DNA from: Pseudorhodoferax sp032153935
GTDB taxonomy: Bacteria > Pseudomonadota > Gammaproteobacteria > Burkholderiales > Burkholderiaceae_C
Length of the DNA stretch: 64,000 nt
Assembly (NCBI RefSeq): GCF_964253035.1
Contig: NZ_CAXUQL020000001.1
Span: forward strand, 4,712,001 to 4,776,000
Direction of reading: 5' to 3'
This document shows positions 54,575 through 62,764 of this stretch, one piece after another. A program made the translations under genes and the position numbers. Every line of letters starts with the position of its first letter. The first letter of the stretch is position 1. A model generated the notes under the pieces. That model did no database searches. It was given only the letters and a program-made list of their open reading frames with translations, and had not been told where the DNA came from.

Positions 54575-55585
54575 TCAGAATTCCTGGAGATCGGTGCGCG
54601 TGGCGGCGGTGCACAGGGCATCCTCCGATGCGGCGGCGAGCTTGCGGGCGGCGGTCTGGGCCTGGGCGCGCTGGGCATCCTTGGCCATCGTCTCGTGCAT
54701 GCAGGTCTGGCCGTCCTCGACGCACAGGTTCAGCACGCGCTGGTACAGACCGTCCTCGACCGTGGAGAACAGCGCCACGGGGTTGCGCTCGCTGGGCTTG
54801 ACGAGGTCGCGGTAGGCGTTGCGCGTGAGCGGCTGGCCTTCGGCCTTGGCCTTGGCGACCCACTTGTCGAAGTCCTCGTTGGACAGGCCGTGGAACTTGA
54901 AGGTCATGCCCGAGAAGCCCGCGCCGCTGTAGTGCGAGGACATGCCCTTGTACACGCCGGGCTTGTTGATCACCGCATTGAGCTCGGTCTGCATGCCGGG
55001 CATGGTGTAGATCATGCCGGCCAGGTCGGGCACGTAGAACGCGTTCATCGTGTGGCTGGAGGTCAGCTTGAACAGGATGGGGCGGTCCACCGGCGCGGCC
55101 AGCTCGTTGACCGTGGCGATGCCTTGCTCGGGGTAGAAGAACAGCCACTTCCAGTCTAGCGAGACCACCTGCACTTCCAGCGGCTTGGTGTTCTCGGGGA
55201 TGGGCTTGCCGGCGGCAATGCGGTCCAGCGGGCGGTACGGGTCAAGCTGGTGGGTGCTGATCCAGGTCAGCGCGCCCAGCGCGATGATGATGACCAGCGG
55301 GGCCGACCAGATCACCAGCTCGAGCTTGGTGGAGTGGTGCCACTCGGGGTCGTAGTCGGTCTGGGCGTGCTTGCCGTCCTGGCGGTAGCGCCAGGCGAAC
55401 AGCAGGATCAGGAAGATCACCGGCACCACGATCAGCAGCATCAGCAGCGTGGCGATGACCACCAGCCGACCTTGCTGGGCCGCGACGTCGCCGGCTGGAA
55501 AGAGCACGACCATCTTGCTGCAGCCGGCCAGCAGGCCGGCCATGGCGAGTAGAAGTGGTGCTCGGAGGAGGTTCAGTAGGCGCAT
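54575..55585 (-). CDS. cyoA: Cytochrome o ubiquinol oxidase subunit II
   Basis: Lipoprotein subunit II (336 residues) with lipobox LLAGC near residue 22, two helices (~43-65 and ~90-112) and a cupredoxin domain (~125-230). The CuA ligand pattern of cytochrome c oxidases is absent, as expected for a quinol oxidase (SSHTMNAFYVPDLAGMIYTMPGMQ). ATG 55585 is chosen because the in-frame TTG eight codons upstream lacks support. First gene of the seven-gene string cyoABCD-surf1-regBA. Confidence 0.94.
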   Translation of the reverse strand: MRLLNLLRAPLLLAMAGLLAGCSKMVVLFPAGDVAAQQGRLVVIATLLMLLIVVPVIFLILLFAWRYRQDGKHAQTDYDPEWHHSTKLELVIWSAPLVIIIALGALTWISTHQLDPYRPLDRIAAGKPIPENTKPLEVQVVSLDWKWLFFYPEQGIATVNELAAPVDRPILFKLTSSHTMNAFYVPDLAGMIYTMPGMQTELNAVINKPGVYKGMSSHYSGAGFSGMTFKFHGLSNEDFDKWVAKAKAEGQPLTRNAYRDLVKPSERNPVALFSTVEDGLYQRVLNLCVEDGQTCMHETMAKDAQRAQAQTAARKLAAASEDALCTAATRTDLQEF

Positions 55586-55684
55586 GCTGTTGAACGGGGG
55601 TTCGGGCAACCCTCTGCGGGTTACTCCGGGTTGCAGATAACCCGGAAATGTATCCGGGCTTCATGGCTTGGGCGATTGGACGTT

Positions 55685-55728
55685 TTGTCCTACATCAAGC
55701 GCGGCGCCCACATGCCACGGTATATAGT
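55685..55728 (+). promoter_or_regulatory. Possible FNR-like half-box and -10 before the MFS gene
   Basis: TTGTC-CTAC-ATCAA (55685-55698) has one perfect FNR half and one degenerate half (two mismatches). TATAGT at 55723-55728 could be a -10 with a start near 55735, placing the box at about -43. It also lies 100 bases before the cyoA start on the other strand, so it could influence the oxidase operon. Weak on its own. Confidence 0.25.
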
Positions 55729-55771
55729 GGCCTCTCGATAGGCAAGTGGCAAACCCAGTGGAGACCGCTCG

Positions 55772-57112
55772 ATGTCCAGCATCAGCCAAGCAGCAACCCT
55801 TCCCATTTCCTTCGACGAGCGCCAGCACGGGCGCTTTCCTGAAACCGAGAACCATGTCGACCCGGGCGACATCGCCGTCGGAGTGGTGATCGGCCGGACT
55901 TCCGAGTACTTCGACTTCTTTGTCTACGGCATCGCCTCAGTGCTGGTGTTTCCTGCGGTGTTCTTCCCGCACATGCAGCGGCTCGACGGCATCCTGTGGT
56001 CGTTCGCGCTGTTCGCGCTGGCCTTCATCGCGCGGCCGATCGGCACCGTGGTCTCGATGGCCATCCAGCGCCGCTGGGGCCGGGCCACCAAACTGACCAT
56101 TGCACTGTTCCTGCTCGGCTCCTCGACTGCGGGCATCGCCTTCCTGCCCGGCACCGTGAGCCTGGGTTTCACGGCGGTCTGGCTGCTGGCCGCGCTGCGC
56201 ATCGGCCAGGGGCTGGCCCTGGGTGGCTCCTGGGACGGCTTGCCGTCGCTGCTGGCGATGAACGCGCCCAAGGGCAGGCGCGGCTGGTATGCCATGCTGG
56301 GCCAGTTGGGCGCACCGATCGGCTTCATCCTGGCCAGCGCACTGTTCGCCTACCTGTATGGCGCGCTGTCGCATGCCGACTTCCTCGACTATGGCTGGCG
56401 CTACCCCTTCTTCGTCGCCTTCGCGATCAACGTGGTGGCGCTGTTCGCGCGGCTGCGGCTGGTGGTGGCCGAGGACGTGGAGGAGCAGCTGAACCAGCGC
56501 GAACTCGAGCCCGTCTCCGCCACCGAACTGGTGCGCACGCAGGGCGCGAACGTGTTCATCGGCGCCTTCGCGGCGCTGGCCAGCTACGCGCTGTTCCACC
56601 TGGTCACGGTTTTCCCGTTGTCGTGGATTCAGCTGTACACCGAGCAGTCCATCGTCGGCTTCCTGCTGATCCAGGTGCTGGGCGGCTTCCTGTGCGCGGG
56701 CAGCATTGCCTTGTCGGGCCGGCTGGCCGACCGCTATGGTCGCCGCCGCACGCTGGGCACGCTGGCCACCATGATCGCGGTGTTCAGCGGCTTCGCGCCC
56801 ACGCTGCTCGATGGCGGCACGCTGGGCCAGGACGTGTTCATCCTGCTGGGCTTCATCCTGCTCGGGCTGTCCTATGGCCAGTCGTCCGGCACGGTGACGG
56901 CCAACTTCGCGCCGCGCTACCGCTACACGGGTGCGGCGCTGACTTCCGACATCGCCTGGCTGTTCGGCGCAGCCTTCGCGCCGCTGGTGGCGTTGGGCCT
57001 GTCGGCGCACTTCGGGCTGGGCTATGTGAGCGTCTACCTGCTGTCGGGCGCGGCCTGCACGCTGGGTGCGCTGGCCCTGAACCGCGCGCTGGAAGACCGC
57101 GAGCGCGACTGA
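55772..57112 (+). CDS. MHS-family (MFS) metabolite:H+ symporter
   Basis: Transporter of 446 residues with twelve helices. Signs of the metabolite:H+ symporter group: RTSEYFDFFVYGIASVLVFPAVFFP after the first helix, ARPIGTVVSMAIQRRWGRATKL (loop 2-3 motif) and LSGRLADRYGRRRTLG (loop 8-9). The substrate is probably an organic acid (inference). Promoter elements upstream are described separately. It is convergent with the next gene, the stops 18 bases apart. Confidence 0.9.
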   Translation: MSSISQAATLPISFDERQHGRFPETENHVDPGDIAVGVVIGRTSEYFDFFVYGIASVLVFPAVFFPHMQRLDGILWSFALFALAFIARPIGTVVSMAIQRRWGRATKLTIALFLLGSSTAGIAFLPGTVSLGFTAVWLLAALRIGQGLALGGSWDGLPSLLAMNAPKGRRGWYAMLGQLGAPIGFILASALFAYLYGALSHADFLDYGWRYPFFVAFAINVVALFARLRLVVAEDVEEQLNQRELEPVSATELVRTQGANVFIGAFAALASYALFHLVTVFPLSWIQLYTEQSIVGFLLIQVLGGFLCAGSIALSGRLADRYGRRRTLGTLATMIAVFSGFAPTLLDGGTLGQDVFILLGFILLGLSYGQSSGTVTANFAPRYRYTGAALTSDIAWLFGAAFAPLVALGLSAHFGLGYVSVYLLSGAACTLGALALNRALEDRERD

Positions 57113-57121
57113 TGCGTCAGG

Positions 57122-57140
57122 GCAGGGCGCTCAGCCCTGC
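57122..57140. terminator. Possible bidirectional hairpin between converging genes
   Basis: GCAGGGC (57122-57128) pairs perfectly with GCCCTGC (57134-57140) around five bases, overlapping the stop codon of the minus-strand gene. There is no T-run, so factor-independent termination is doubtful; it may simply stabilise the converging transcripts. Confidence 0.3.
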
Positions 57141-57721
57141 AGCGCGACGTCGATGTAGTAGACGCCCCAGGGGCACAGCGCAAAGCGCTCGTGCACGGGC
57201 TTGTCCTTGAAGGCCGGCAGGTTGTCGGCGTCGTACACCGCCCATTGCGGGCCCAGGCCGCCGAGGGCCATGGGCTGGTCGTCCAGGTGCGTGGCCACCA
57301 TCATGCGGTAGGCCTGCGCGTCGGCCAGCGAGATGACAGCGTTGTAGCCATCGACCGCGCGCAGGCCCAGGCGCAGCGGGGCCTTGAGGTCGGCGCCTGC
57401 CTCGGCCAGCACGGTGGTCAGCAGCGGGCCGCTCAGCTTGTGCTTCTTGTTGTCGTACTCCAGCGTGGGCGTGATGTGCACGCGCGCCAGGCGCTGCAGC
57501 GCCGCGCCGTCGAAGGCGAAGGCGGTGCTGAACTGCACCTTGTGCTTGGCCATCATCTGGTCCAGCGCCTTGTCCAGCGGCCCGCGGTTGCCCTTGCCGA
57601 TCGCGCCGCCCACCGTGAGCAGCGTGGGCTGGCCGCCAGCGGCCGGCTTGGCGGCACCCTGGGCCCGGGCCGTACCGACGGCGGCCAGCGCGGCGCCGGC
57701 CAGGAAATCTCGCTTGTGCAT
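57131..57721 (-). CDS. Exported molybdopterin-oxidoreductase-fold protein
   Basis: Exported protein of 196 residues. Signal peptide MHKRDFLAGAALAAVGTARA. The rest resembles a single sulfite-oxidase-type molybdopterin-binding domain (PTLLTVGGAIGKGNRG, KLSGPLLTTVLAEAG, NAVISLADAQAYRMMVATHLDDQPMALGGLGPQWAVY). Only one cysteine occurs, near the C-terminus, so no cysteine is available at the usual molybdenum ligand position, and cofactor binding is uncertain. ATG 57721 gives the signal peptide directly; upstream in-frame starts are not supported. Confidence 0.7.
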   Translation of the reverse strand: MHKRDFLAGAALAAVGTARAQGAAKPAAGGQPTLLTVGGAIGKGNRGPLDKALDQMMAKHKVQFSTAFAFDGAALQRLARVHITPTLEYDNKKHKLSGPLLTTVLAEAGADLKAPLRLGLRAVDGYNAVISLADAQAYRMMVATHLDDQPMALGGLGPQWAVYDADNLPAFKDKPVHERFALCPWGVYYIDVALQG

Positions 57722-57880
57722 GTCTTCTCCCGTGGTTGTTGGCGGGCGGATTATGGTCGGGCGTCCGACCGTCTTTCGCATGGCGCGGTGAAGCCGAGGG
57801 CGAACGCCCGACTTGGGCCACAATGCCGGCCGGCCGACCCGTCGGGCGGCGTTCCATGTTCTTGTTCCCGAAGTTCATCC

Positions 57881-58468
57881 ATGTCTGCACGCCGTCTCCT
57901 CGTCATCCCCGCCAGCGCACGCACCGGGTCCTTGAATGTCCAGCTGGCGCGCCATGCGGCGCGTGTGGCACAGGCGGGCGGCTGGCAGGCCCAGCTGCTG
58001 GATCTGCGTACGCTGGCGCTGCCGGTCTACGACGGCGACCTGGAGGCCGCCGAAGGCGTGCCGCCCGGTGCGCTGGCCTTGCAGCAGGCCATTGCCGAGA
58101 GCACGGCGGTCCTGGTCGTGACACCCGAGTACAACGGCTTTCCGACGCCGCTGTTCGTCAACGCCTTCGACTGGCTGTCGCGCATCCAGGCGGCCGATGG
58201 CCGTCCTGCGGGCCTGGCCAGTACGGCCGACAAGCCCGTCGGCCTGCTGTCGGCCTCGCCCGGGCCGCTGGGCGGCCTGCGTGCCATGAACTTCGTGCGG
58301 CAGTACCTGCAGATGGCCTTTGCCATGCTGGTGGTGCCGCAGCAGTTCGCGCTCGGCCGGGCGAACGAGGCATTCGATGCCGAGGGTGGCCTGGCCGATG
58401 CCCGCGCATCGCAGTCGGTGGCGCGTGTACTCGACGCGCTGGCCCGGCTGGTACCGGCCGAGCGCTGA
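57881..58468 (+). CDS. NADPH-dependent FMN reductase
   Basis: Flavodoxin-fold reductase of 195 residues. It begins RLLVIPASARTGSLNVQLAR (FMN phosphate loop), with VTPEYNGFPTPLFVNAFDWLSR and GLLSASPGPLGGLRAM as in the NADPH-dependent FMN reductase/azoreductase group. It starts 159 bases from the exported protein gene on the other strand and converges with the DUF1232 gene, with only three bases between stops. Confidence 0.92.
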   Translation: MSARRLLVIPASARTGSLNVQLARHAARVAQAGGWQAQLLDLRTLALPVYDGDLEAAEGVPPGALALQQAIAESTAVLVVTPEYNGFPTPLFVNAFDWLSRIQAADGRPAGLASTADKPVGLLSASPGPLGGLRAMNFVRQYLQMAFAMLVVPQQFALGRANEAFDAEGGLADARASQSVARVLDALARLVPAER

Positions 58469-58471
58469 GCT

Positions 58472-58744
58472 TCAGCCGGCGCGGGCCGCCAGGTCGGCCT
58501 GCAATCCAGCTGGCAGGCGCGCGAGTAGCCAGCGCAGGGCCAGCGGCAGCAGCACCAGGTCGTCGACAACCCCGAGGAACGGGATGGTATCGGGCAGCAG
58601 GTCGACCGGGCTCAGCAGGTAGACCAGCAGGCCGGCCGCAGCCAGCTTGAACCAGCGCGGCGCACGCGGGTCGCGCAACGCCCACCAGAACTTCATCAGG
58701 TCACCCCGGACCAGGGTCCACAGCAGCGACACACGTTTGAACAT
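58472..58744 (-). CDS. DUF1232 (YkvA-like) membrane protein
   Basis: Small protein of 90 residues with the DUF1232 core APRWFKLAAAGLLVYLLSPVDLLPDTIPFLGVVDDLVLLPLALRWL, containing one or two membrane segments and the conserved SPVDLLPD motif. Function of the family is unknown. The Met at 58744 begins the natural FKRVSLLW start; a longer in-frame start exists upstream but reads through unlikely sequence. Confidence 0.88.
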   Translation of the reverse strand: MFKRVSLLWTLVRGDLMKFWWALRDPRAPRWFKLAAAGLLVYLLSPVDLLPDTIPFLGVVDDLVLLPLALRWLLARLPAGLQADLAARAG

Positions 58745-58831
58745 CGGCGGAGTTCCTTCAGCGGGCCGGCAGGCCGTTGCCCAGGACATGGGGACCGGCG
58801 CCGTCCGCGCAAGGCCCACAGACACCTTGTT

Positions 58832-60883
58832 TCAAATCGGCATGCGGCCGGAGCGCTTGGCGGCGTACATCGCGCTGTCGGCACCCGAGAGCAATTCATC
58901 GGCCGATATGCCGCAGCGCGGCTGGTAGACCGCGCTGCCGATGCTGACGGAGACCTGTACCGTGGCCGCCTCGAGCACGAAGGGCGCGGCGATGGTGGCG
59001 CCGATCTTGGCGGCCACGGCGGCAGGGTCGGCCAGCGGATCGCCGACCGGCTCAAGTACCACCACATATTCGTCCCCAGCCAGCCGCGCCACCGTGTCGG
59101 TGACGCGCACGGCAGCCACCAGGCGCTGGCCGACCTGGCGCAGCAATTCGTCGCCGGCCTCGTGGCCGTGCGTGTCGTTGACGGCCTTGAAACCGTTCAG
59201 GTCCAGGAACAGCAAGGCCAGGCTGTGGCCCTGGCGCTCCGAGCGCGCCAGCGCAGCAGGCAGGTTGCGTTGCAGCAGGCGGCGGTTGGGCAGGCCGGTC
59301 AGCGCGTCGCGGGTGGCCTCGTTCTCCAGCCGCAGTTCCAGCTCCTTGCTGGCCGTGGTGTCGAAGACCAGCGCATGGAAGCCGTCGACCTGGCCTTGCG
59401 CGTCGCGGTAGGGCAGGTAGATGGCCATGCTGTGCTGGCGCTGGCCGCGCACCACCATGCTGCGCTCGAACTGCACGCGCTCACCCTGCAGCACGCGGGC
59501 CAGTTCGGGCTGCCACAGGCGCACGGCGGCCTCGCCGTAGAGGGATTCCATGGTCTCGCCGATCAACGCGTCCGGGTCCTTGCCGAACCAGTCCAGGTAG
59601 GCGCGGTTGGCAAAGCGGTAGCGCAGCGTGCGGTCGACGTCGGCCACCAGCGCGGGGATGTTGTCGGTGATGGTGTGCAACTGGGCCTGGCTGGCGCGGA
59701 TTTGGGCCGTGCGTTCGGCGATGCGCGCTTCCAGCCCGGCGTTGACCTGCTCGAGTTCGGCGCGGTCATGCGCCTCGCGCGCGTCTGCGTCGGCCAGCGC
59801 GCGCGACAACAGCTCGACCTCGCGGTAGGCCGTCTGCAGCGGCGTCGGCCTGGCCTGGCCAGCGCGGCGCGCGCCGACCGCCTGCGTCAGCCGGTGCAGG
59901 GGCCGTGTCAGTCGCCGGGCCGCCAGCGGTGCGCACAGTGCCGCCAGCAGGCACACCGCGATGCCACCGATGGCCATCTCGCGCTGCAGCTGGTGGTAGT
60001 CGGCGAAGGCCACCTGTTCGGCCTGGCGCACCACCACCACCCAGCCCAGGCCGGGGTAGTTGCCCTGGCCCGCGGTGGGCACGATGGCCGTCGCGTAGTG
60101 CCGGCCGTCGCCCCAGTCACGCATGGCGGCGCCCGCGGCGGCACGCAGTTCGCCGACGGCGGGCAAATCCAGCGGCTTGCCTTCGGTGCCGGCCGGGCCC
60201 AGCAGCACCGTGCGCTTGGCATCGACCACGAAAAGCTGTGCCTGGTACACCGATTCGGCCTGCGCCAGCAGGTTGCGCTGCAGGTCGCGCGCCCATTCCC
60301 AGCTCAGGTGCGCGCCCAGCACGGCGTGCAGGCCGCCGCCCGCGTCCCGGACCGGCATGGCGACGTCGACGAAACGCCACGGCTCCTGCTGCTGCGGCAG
60401 CAGCTTTTCCAGCAGCAGGGCGGCGTGCACGTCCCCGACGAAGGCGCCCTGCACGCCGCCCTGGAACCAGGGCCGCCTGGACACGTCCTGGCCTTCGAGC
60501 AGCCCGCCGGTGGCGGCCTCCACGCGGCCGTCACGGTGCACATAGCCGATCCAGGCGTACAGCGGAAAGCTCTGCTGCACGCGCTCCAGCGCGGCACGCC
60601 GCTGTTCGGGCGGTTGGCCCGGCTGCATGTCCTGCAAGCCGGAGAGGATGCGCAACTCCTCGTAGCGGTAGGCCATGCCGCGGTCCAGCTGGTCGCGCAT
60701 CTGCCAGCCGATCTGCGCCAGTGCAGCAGTGGCCGTGCGCGTGGCATGGCGTTCCGCAAAGCGTTCCACGAGGAACAGCAGCACCACCACGGCCACCAGC
60801 ACGGCCCAGGCCAGGGCGATGGCAATCCAATACGCGAGGCCGCGGCGGCGGGCTGGCGGTGCAGGCGAAGCCGTGGAGATCAT
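58832..60883 (-). CDS. Membrane PAS-GGDEF diguanylate cyclase
   Basis: Diguanylate cyclase of 683 residues. One helix near residues 17-40, a periplasmic Cache-like sensor (~45-320), a second helix (~335-355) with a HAMP-like linker, a coiled coil, a PAS domain (~430-545, ITDNIPALVADVDRTLRYRFANRAYLDWFG) and a GGDEF domain. The signature reads AGDEY (602-606) instead of GGDEF; the acidic residues are kept, so activity is likely. It separates from the DUF454 gene by a 118-base divergent gap. Confidence 0.9.
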   Translation of the reverse strand: MISTASPAPPARRRGLAYWIAIALAWAVLVAVVVLLFLVERFAERHATRTATAALAQIGWQMRDQLDRGMAYRYEELRILSGLQDMQPGQPPEQRRAALERVQQSFPLYAWIGYVHRDGRVEAATGGLLEGQDVSRRPWFQGGVQGAFVGDVHAALLLEKLLPQQQEPWRFVDVAMPVRDAGGGLHAVLGAHLSWEWARDLQRNLLAQAESVYQAQLFVVDAKRTVLLGPAGTEGKPLDLPAVGELRAAAGAAMRDWGDGRHYATAIVPTAGQGNYPGLGWVVVVRQAEQVAFADYHQLQREMAIGGIAVCLLAALCAPLAARRLTRPLHRLTQAVGARRAGQARPTPLQTAYREVELLSRALADADAREAHDRAELEQVNAGLEARIAERTAQIRASQAQLHTITDNIPALVADVDRTLRYRFANRAYLDWFGKDPDALIGETMESLYGEAAVRLWQPELARVLQGERVQFERSMVVRGQRQHSMAIYLPYRDAQGQVDGFHALVFDTTASKELELRLENEATRDALTGLPNRRLLQRNLPAALARSERQGHSLALLFLDLNGFKAVNDTHGHEAGDELLRQVGQRLVAAVRVTDTVARLAGDEYVVVLEPVGDPLADPAAVAAKIGATIAAPFVLEAATVQVSVSIGSAVYQPRCGISADELLSGADSAMYAAKRSGRMPI

Positions 60884-61001
60884 GTCTTGGATTTCATCAA
60901 TTTTGAGGATAAGACATTCGACATTCTGGACGAACTGATGCTGCGTGGGCCGTGTGTGCCGTTTCCGGCCCAAGAGCGCTGGGCCAGAATGCAGCCCAGC
61001 C

Positions 61002-61439
61002 ATGCCGACCGACGATCCGCGCCCCAGTGACAGCCCCGCAGCGGTTGCGCCGGCCGTGCCGCCGCTGCCTGCACCGTGGCGCTGGCTGTTGCTGCTGCTG
61101 GCCTGTGTGTCGCTGGCCACGGGCGTGGTCGGCCTGTTCGTGCCGGGCCTGCCGACCACGGTGTTCGTGCTGATCGCGGCTTGGGCGGCGGCGCGCAGCT
61201 CGCCCCGGCTGCACCGCTGGCTGTTGGACCACAGGGTGTTCGGCCAGCTGATCCGCGACTGGCAGGCCGGCGGCCGTGTGAGCCGGCGTGCCAAGTGGAA
61301 CGCCACGCTGGCCATGTCGGCCTGCGCGGCCTTCTTGCTGTGGGCCGGCAGCCGCTGGTGGGTGAGCGCGCTGGCCTGCGGCTGCATGGCCGCCGTGCTG
61401 TGCTGGCTGTGGTTGCGGCCGGAGCCCGTGCCCGGCTGA
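61002..61439 (+). CDS. DUF454 (YbaN-like) membrane protein
   Basis: Protein of 145 residues with three or four helices (WLLLLLACVSLATGVVGLFVPGLPTTVFVLIAAWAAARSS) and the conserved LPTTVFVLIAAW and SPRLHRWLLDHRVFG motifs of the YbaN/DUF454 family, whose function is unknown. It is divergent from the diguanylate cyclase gene. An N-terminal proline-rich tail of ~35 residues precedes the first helix. Confidence 0.88.
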   Translation: MPTDDPRPSDSPAAVAPAVPPLPAPWRWLLLLLACVSLATGVVGLFVPGLPTTVFVLIAAWAAARSSPRLHRWLLDHRVFGQLIRDWQAGGRVSRRAKWNATLAMSACAAFLLWAGSRWWVSALACGCMAAVLCWLWLRPEPVPG

Positions 61440-61506
61440 ACGCGCTGGCGGCGCCCGTTGCCGCCCCGATGCGGTGGGCGGCGGCGCGCATCGGGCGCGC
61501 CTGGGA

Positions 61507-61968
61507 TCAGGCGACCAGCCGCGGCCGTTGGGTGGTTCTGGCTGGCATCGGCACGAGGCCGTCGACCACCACGCTGAGCGCCTGGCCTCGCAGATCCTGG
61601 CCCTGCGCCGCAGCCGCAGCCAGCAGCCGTGCACGCAGTTCAGGGTCGGCCAGCATGACGGTGCGGCCGGTACCGCGGCAAACCAGCCGCACCACCTGGG
61701 CGTCGACGCCCTCGGGCTTGATGCCGTAGAGCGCGCGGCGCTGCCCATCCCATTCGTGCACCAGCAGGCCGGCCACGAGCAACTGCTGCACCACGCGGTA
61801 GACCGTGCCCACGCTGACGCGCGTGCCCCGCTGCAGCATGTGCTGGAACAGGTCGTCGGCGCTCAGGCAGCCGGGTGCGGCGGACTCCAGCACCTGGAGC
61901 AAACCGATGCGCGCGACGGTGGGTTGCAGCCCGGCGGCACGCAGCCGCTGCAGCACGGTGGTGCCCAT
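61507..61968 (-). CDS. Fur-family regulator with degenerate metal sites
   Basis: Protein of 153 residues with the Fur winged-helix domain (PTVARIGLLQVLESAAPGCLSADDLFQHMLQRGTRVSVGTVYRVVQQLLVAGLL). The dimerisation half is shrunken: the usual HHDH segment is replaced by DAQVVRLVCRGTGRTVML, and the structural CxxC pairs are missing. It may have lost iron or zinc sensing or sense something else. It follows the DUF4198 gene and lies 14 bases after its stop, so the two are co-transcribed. Confidence 0.82.
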   Translation of the reverse strand: MGTTVLQRLRAAGLQPTVARIGLLQVLESAAPGCLSADDLFQHMLQRGTRVSVGTVYRVVQQLLVAGLLVHEWDGQRRALYGIKPEGVDAQVVRLVCRGTGRTVMLADPELRARLLAAAAAQGQDLRGQALSVVVDGLVPMPARTTQRPRLVA

Positions 61969-61982
61969 GGCGGCCGGCGCGT

Positions 61983-62600
61983 TCAGCGCGACACCTCGAA
62001 GCTCAGCGTGGCGGTGTGGCGCACGTCCTGGTACGTCTTGCCATCCAGCGTGACGCTGCCGTTGTTGACGCGCGCCGTGACCTCCAGCACGTACAGGCCC
62101 GGCATCCACGGCGTGAAGCCCACGGTGCCGTCCTGCGCCGGCGCGAGCACGCGGCGCCAGCCCTCGCTGGTCTCCACATGGACCTGGCTGGCCGCCACGG
62201 GCCGGCCCTTGAAGAACAGCTGGAAGCGGTTGCCGCCGGGCTCGGTGGGCACGAGCTCGAGGTCGTTGAGGGGCTTGGTCTCGGCGCGGCCGAAGCGGGC
62301 CTGGAGGTAGGTGAGCACGCCGTCGCCGGTGCGCACGGCCGTGAAGCGCAGGTCGCCCGCCTGCGGCTGGAAGGCGTAGTGGTTGGCGGCCGTTTCCAGC
62401 GGCAGCGTCTTGCCTTCGGGCAAGACGGGCCTGGCGTCGCCCAGCGCGGGAAGCTGCGCCAGCGGCTTGCCGAGTTCGCCGACGTAGACCTTGGCGCGTC
62501 CGCCTTCGGATTGCAGCCAGAGGTAGTCGGCCTGTGCCGCGCTGGCGATCAGGAGGGCGGCGGCGCAGGCGGCAAGCCGCCCGGCGGTGGGGAAATTCAT
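61983..62600 (-). CDS. Exported DUF4198-like protein
   Basis: Exported protein of 205 residues with signal MNFPTAGRLAACAAALLIASAAQA. The mature part is a beta-rich DUF4198-type domain (DYLWLQSEGGRAKVYVGELGKPLAQ ... HVETSEGWRRVLAPAQDGTVGFTPWMPGLYVLEV). Members are often found with metal-uptake genes, sometimes cobalt or nickel. The ATG overlaps the stop of a tiny upstream reading frame (62597-62710) by ATGA. The Fur-like regulator gene follows it. Confidence 0.8.
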   Translation of the reverse strand: MNFPTAGRLAACAAALLIASAAQADYLWLQSEGGRAKVYVGELGKPLAQLPALGDARPVLPEGKTLPLETAANHYAFQPQAGDLRFTAVRTGDGVLTYLQARFGRAETKPLNDLELVPTEPGGNRFQLFFKGRPVAASQVHVETSEGWRRVLAPAQDGTVGFTPWMPGLYVLEVTARVNNGSVTLDGKTYQDVRHTATLSFEVSR

Positions 62601-62710
62601 CGGTTGGTGTCCTTGTCTGGAGATGCGTGGCAGGCAGGAGACCGGGAGGGCGCGCGGATGGCACACGCCTCGTAGGTGCTCTTACTGCGTATGACGCACG
62701 AGGCCTGCAA
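62597..62710 (-). other. Possible 37-codon leader reading frame
   Basis: A perfect SD (AAGGAGG at 62725-62719 on the minus strand) has no ATG within reach but a TTG at 62710 at eight bases. The frame encodes a cysteine-containing peptide (three Cys) and ends with TGA overlapping the ATG of the DUF4198 gene (ATGA), the arrangement of translationally coupled leader peptides. Speculative; no homologue recognised. Confidence 0.25.
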
Positions 62711-62764
62711 AACCAGCACCTCCTTACAGAACTTTTACAACTTGGTGTGCCGACAGCGCGGCAC

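Noticed and set aside
58464..58476. Small hairpin GCTGA-GCT-TCAGC over the two convergent stop codons
   Set aside because: Five-base stem without T-run; its symmetry is largely created by the facing stop codons TGA and TCA.
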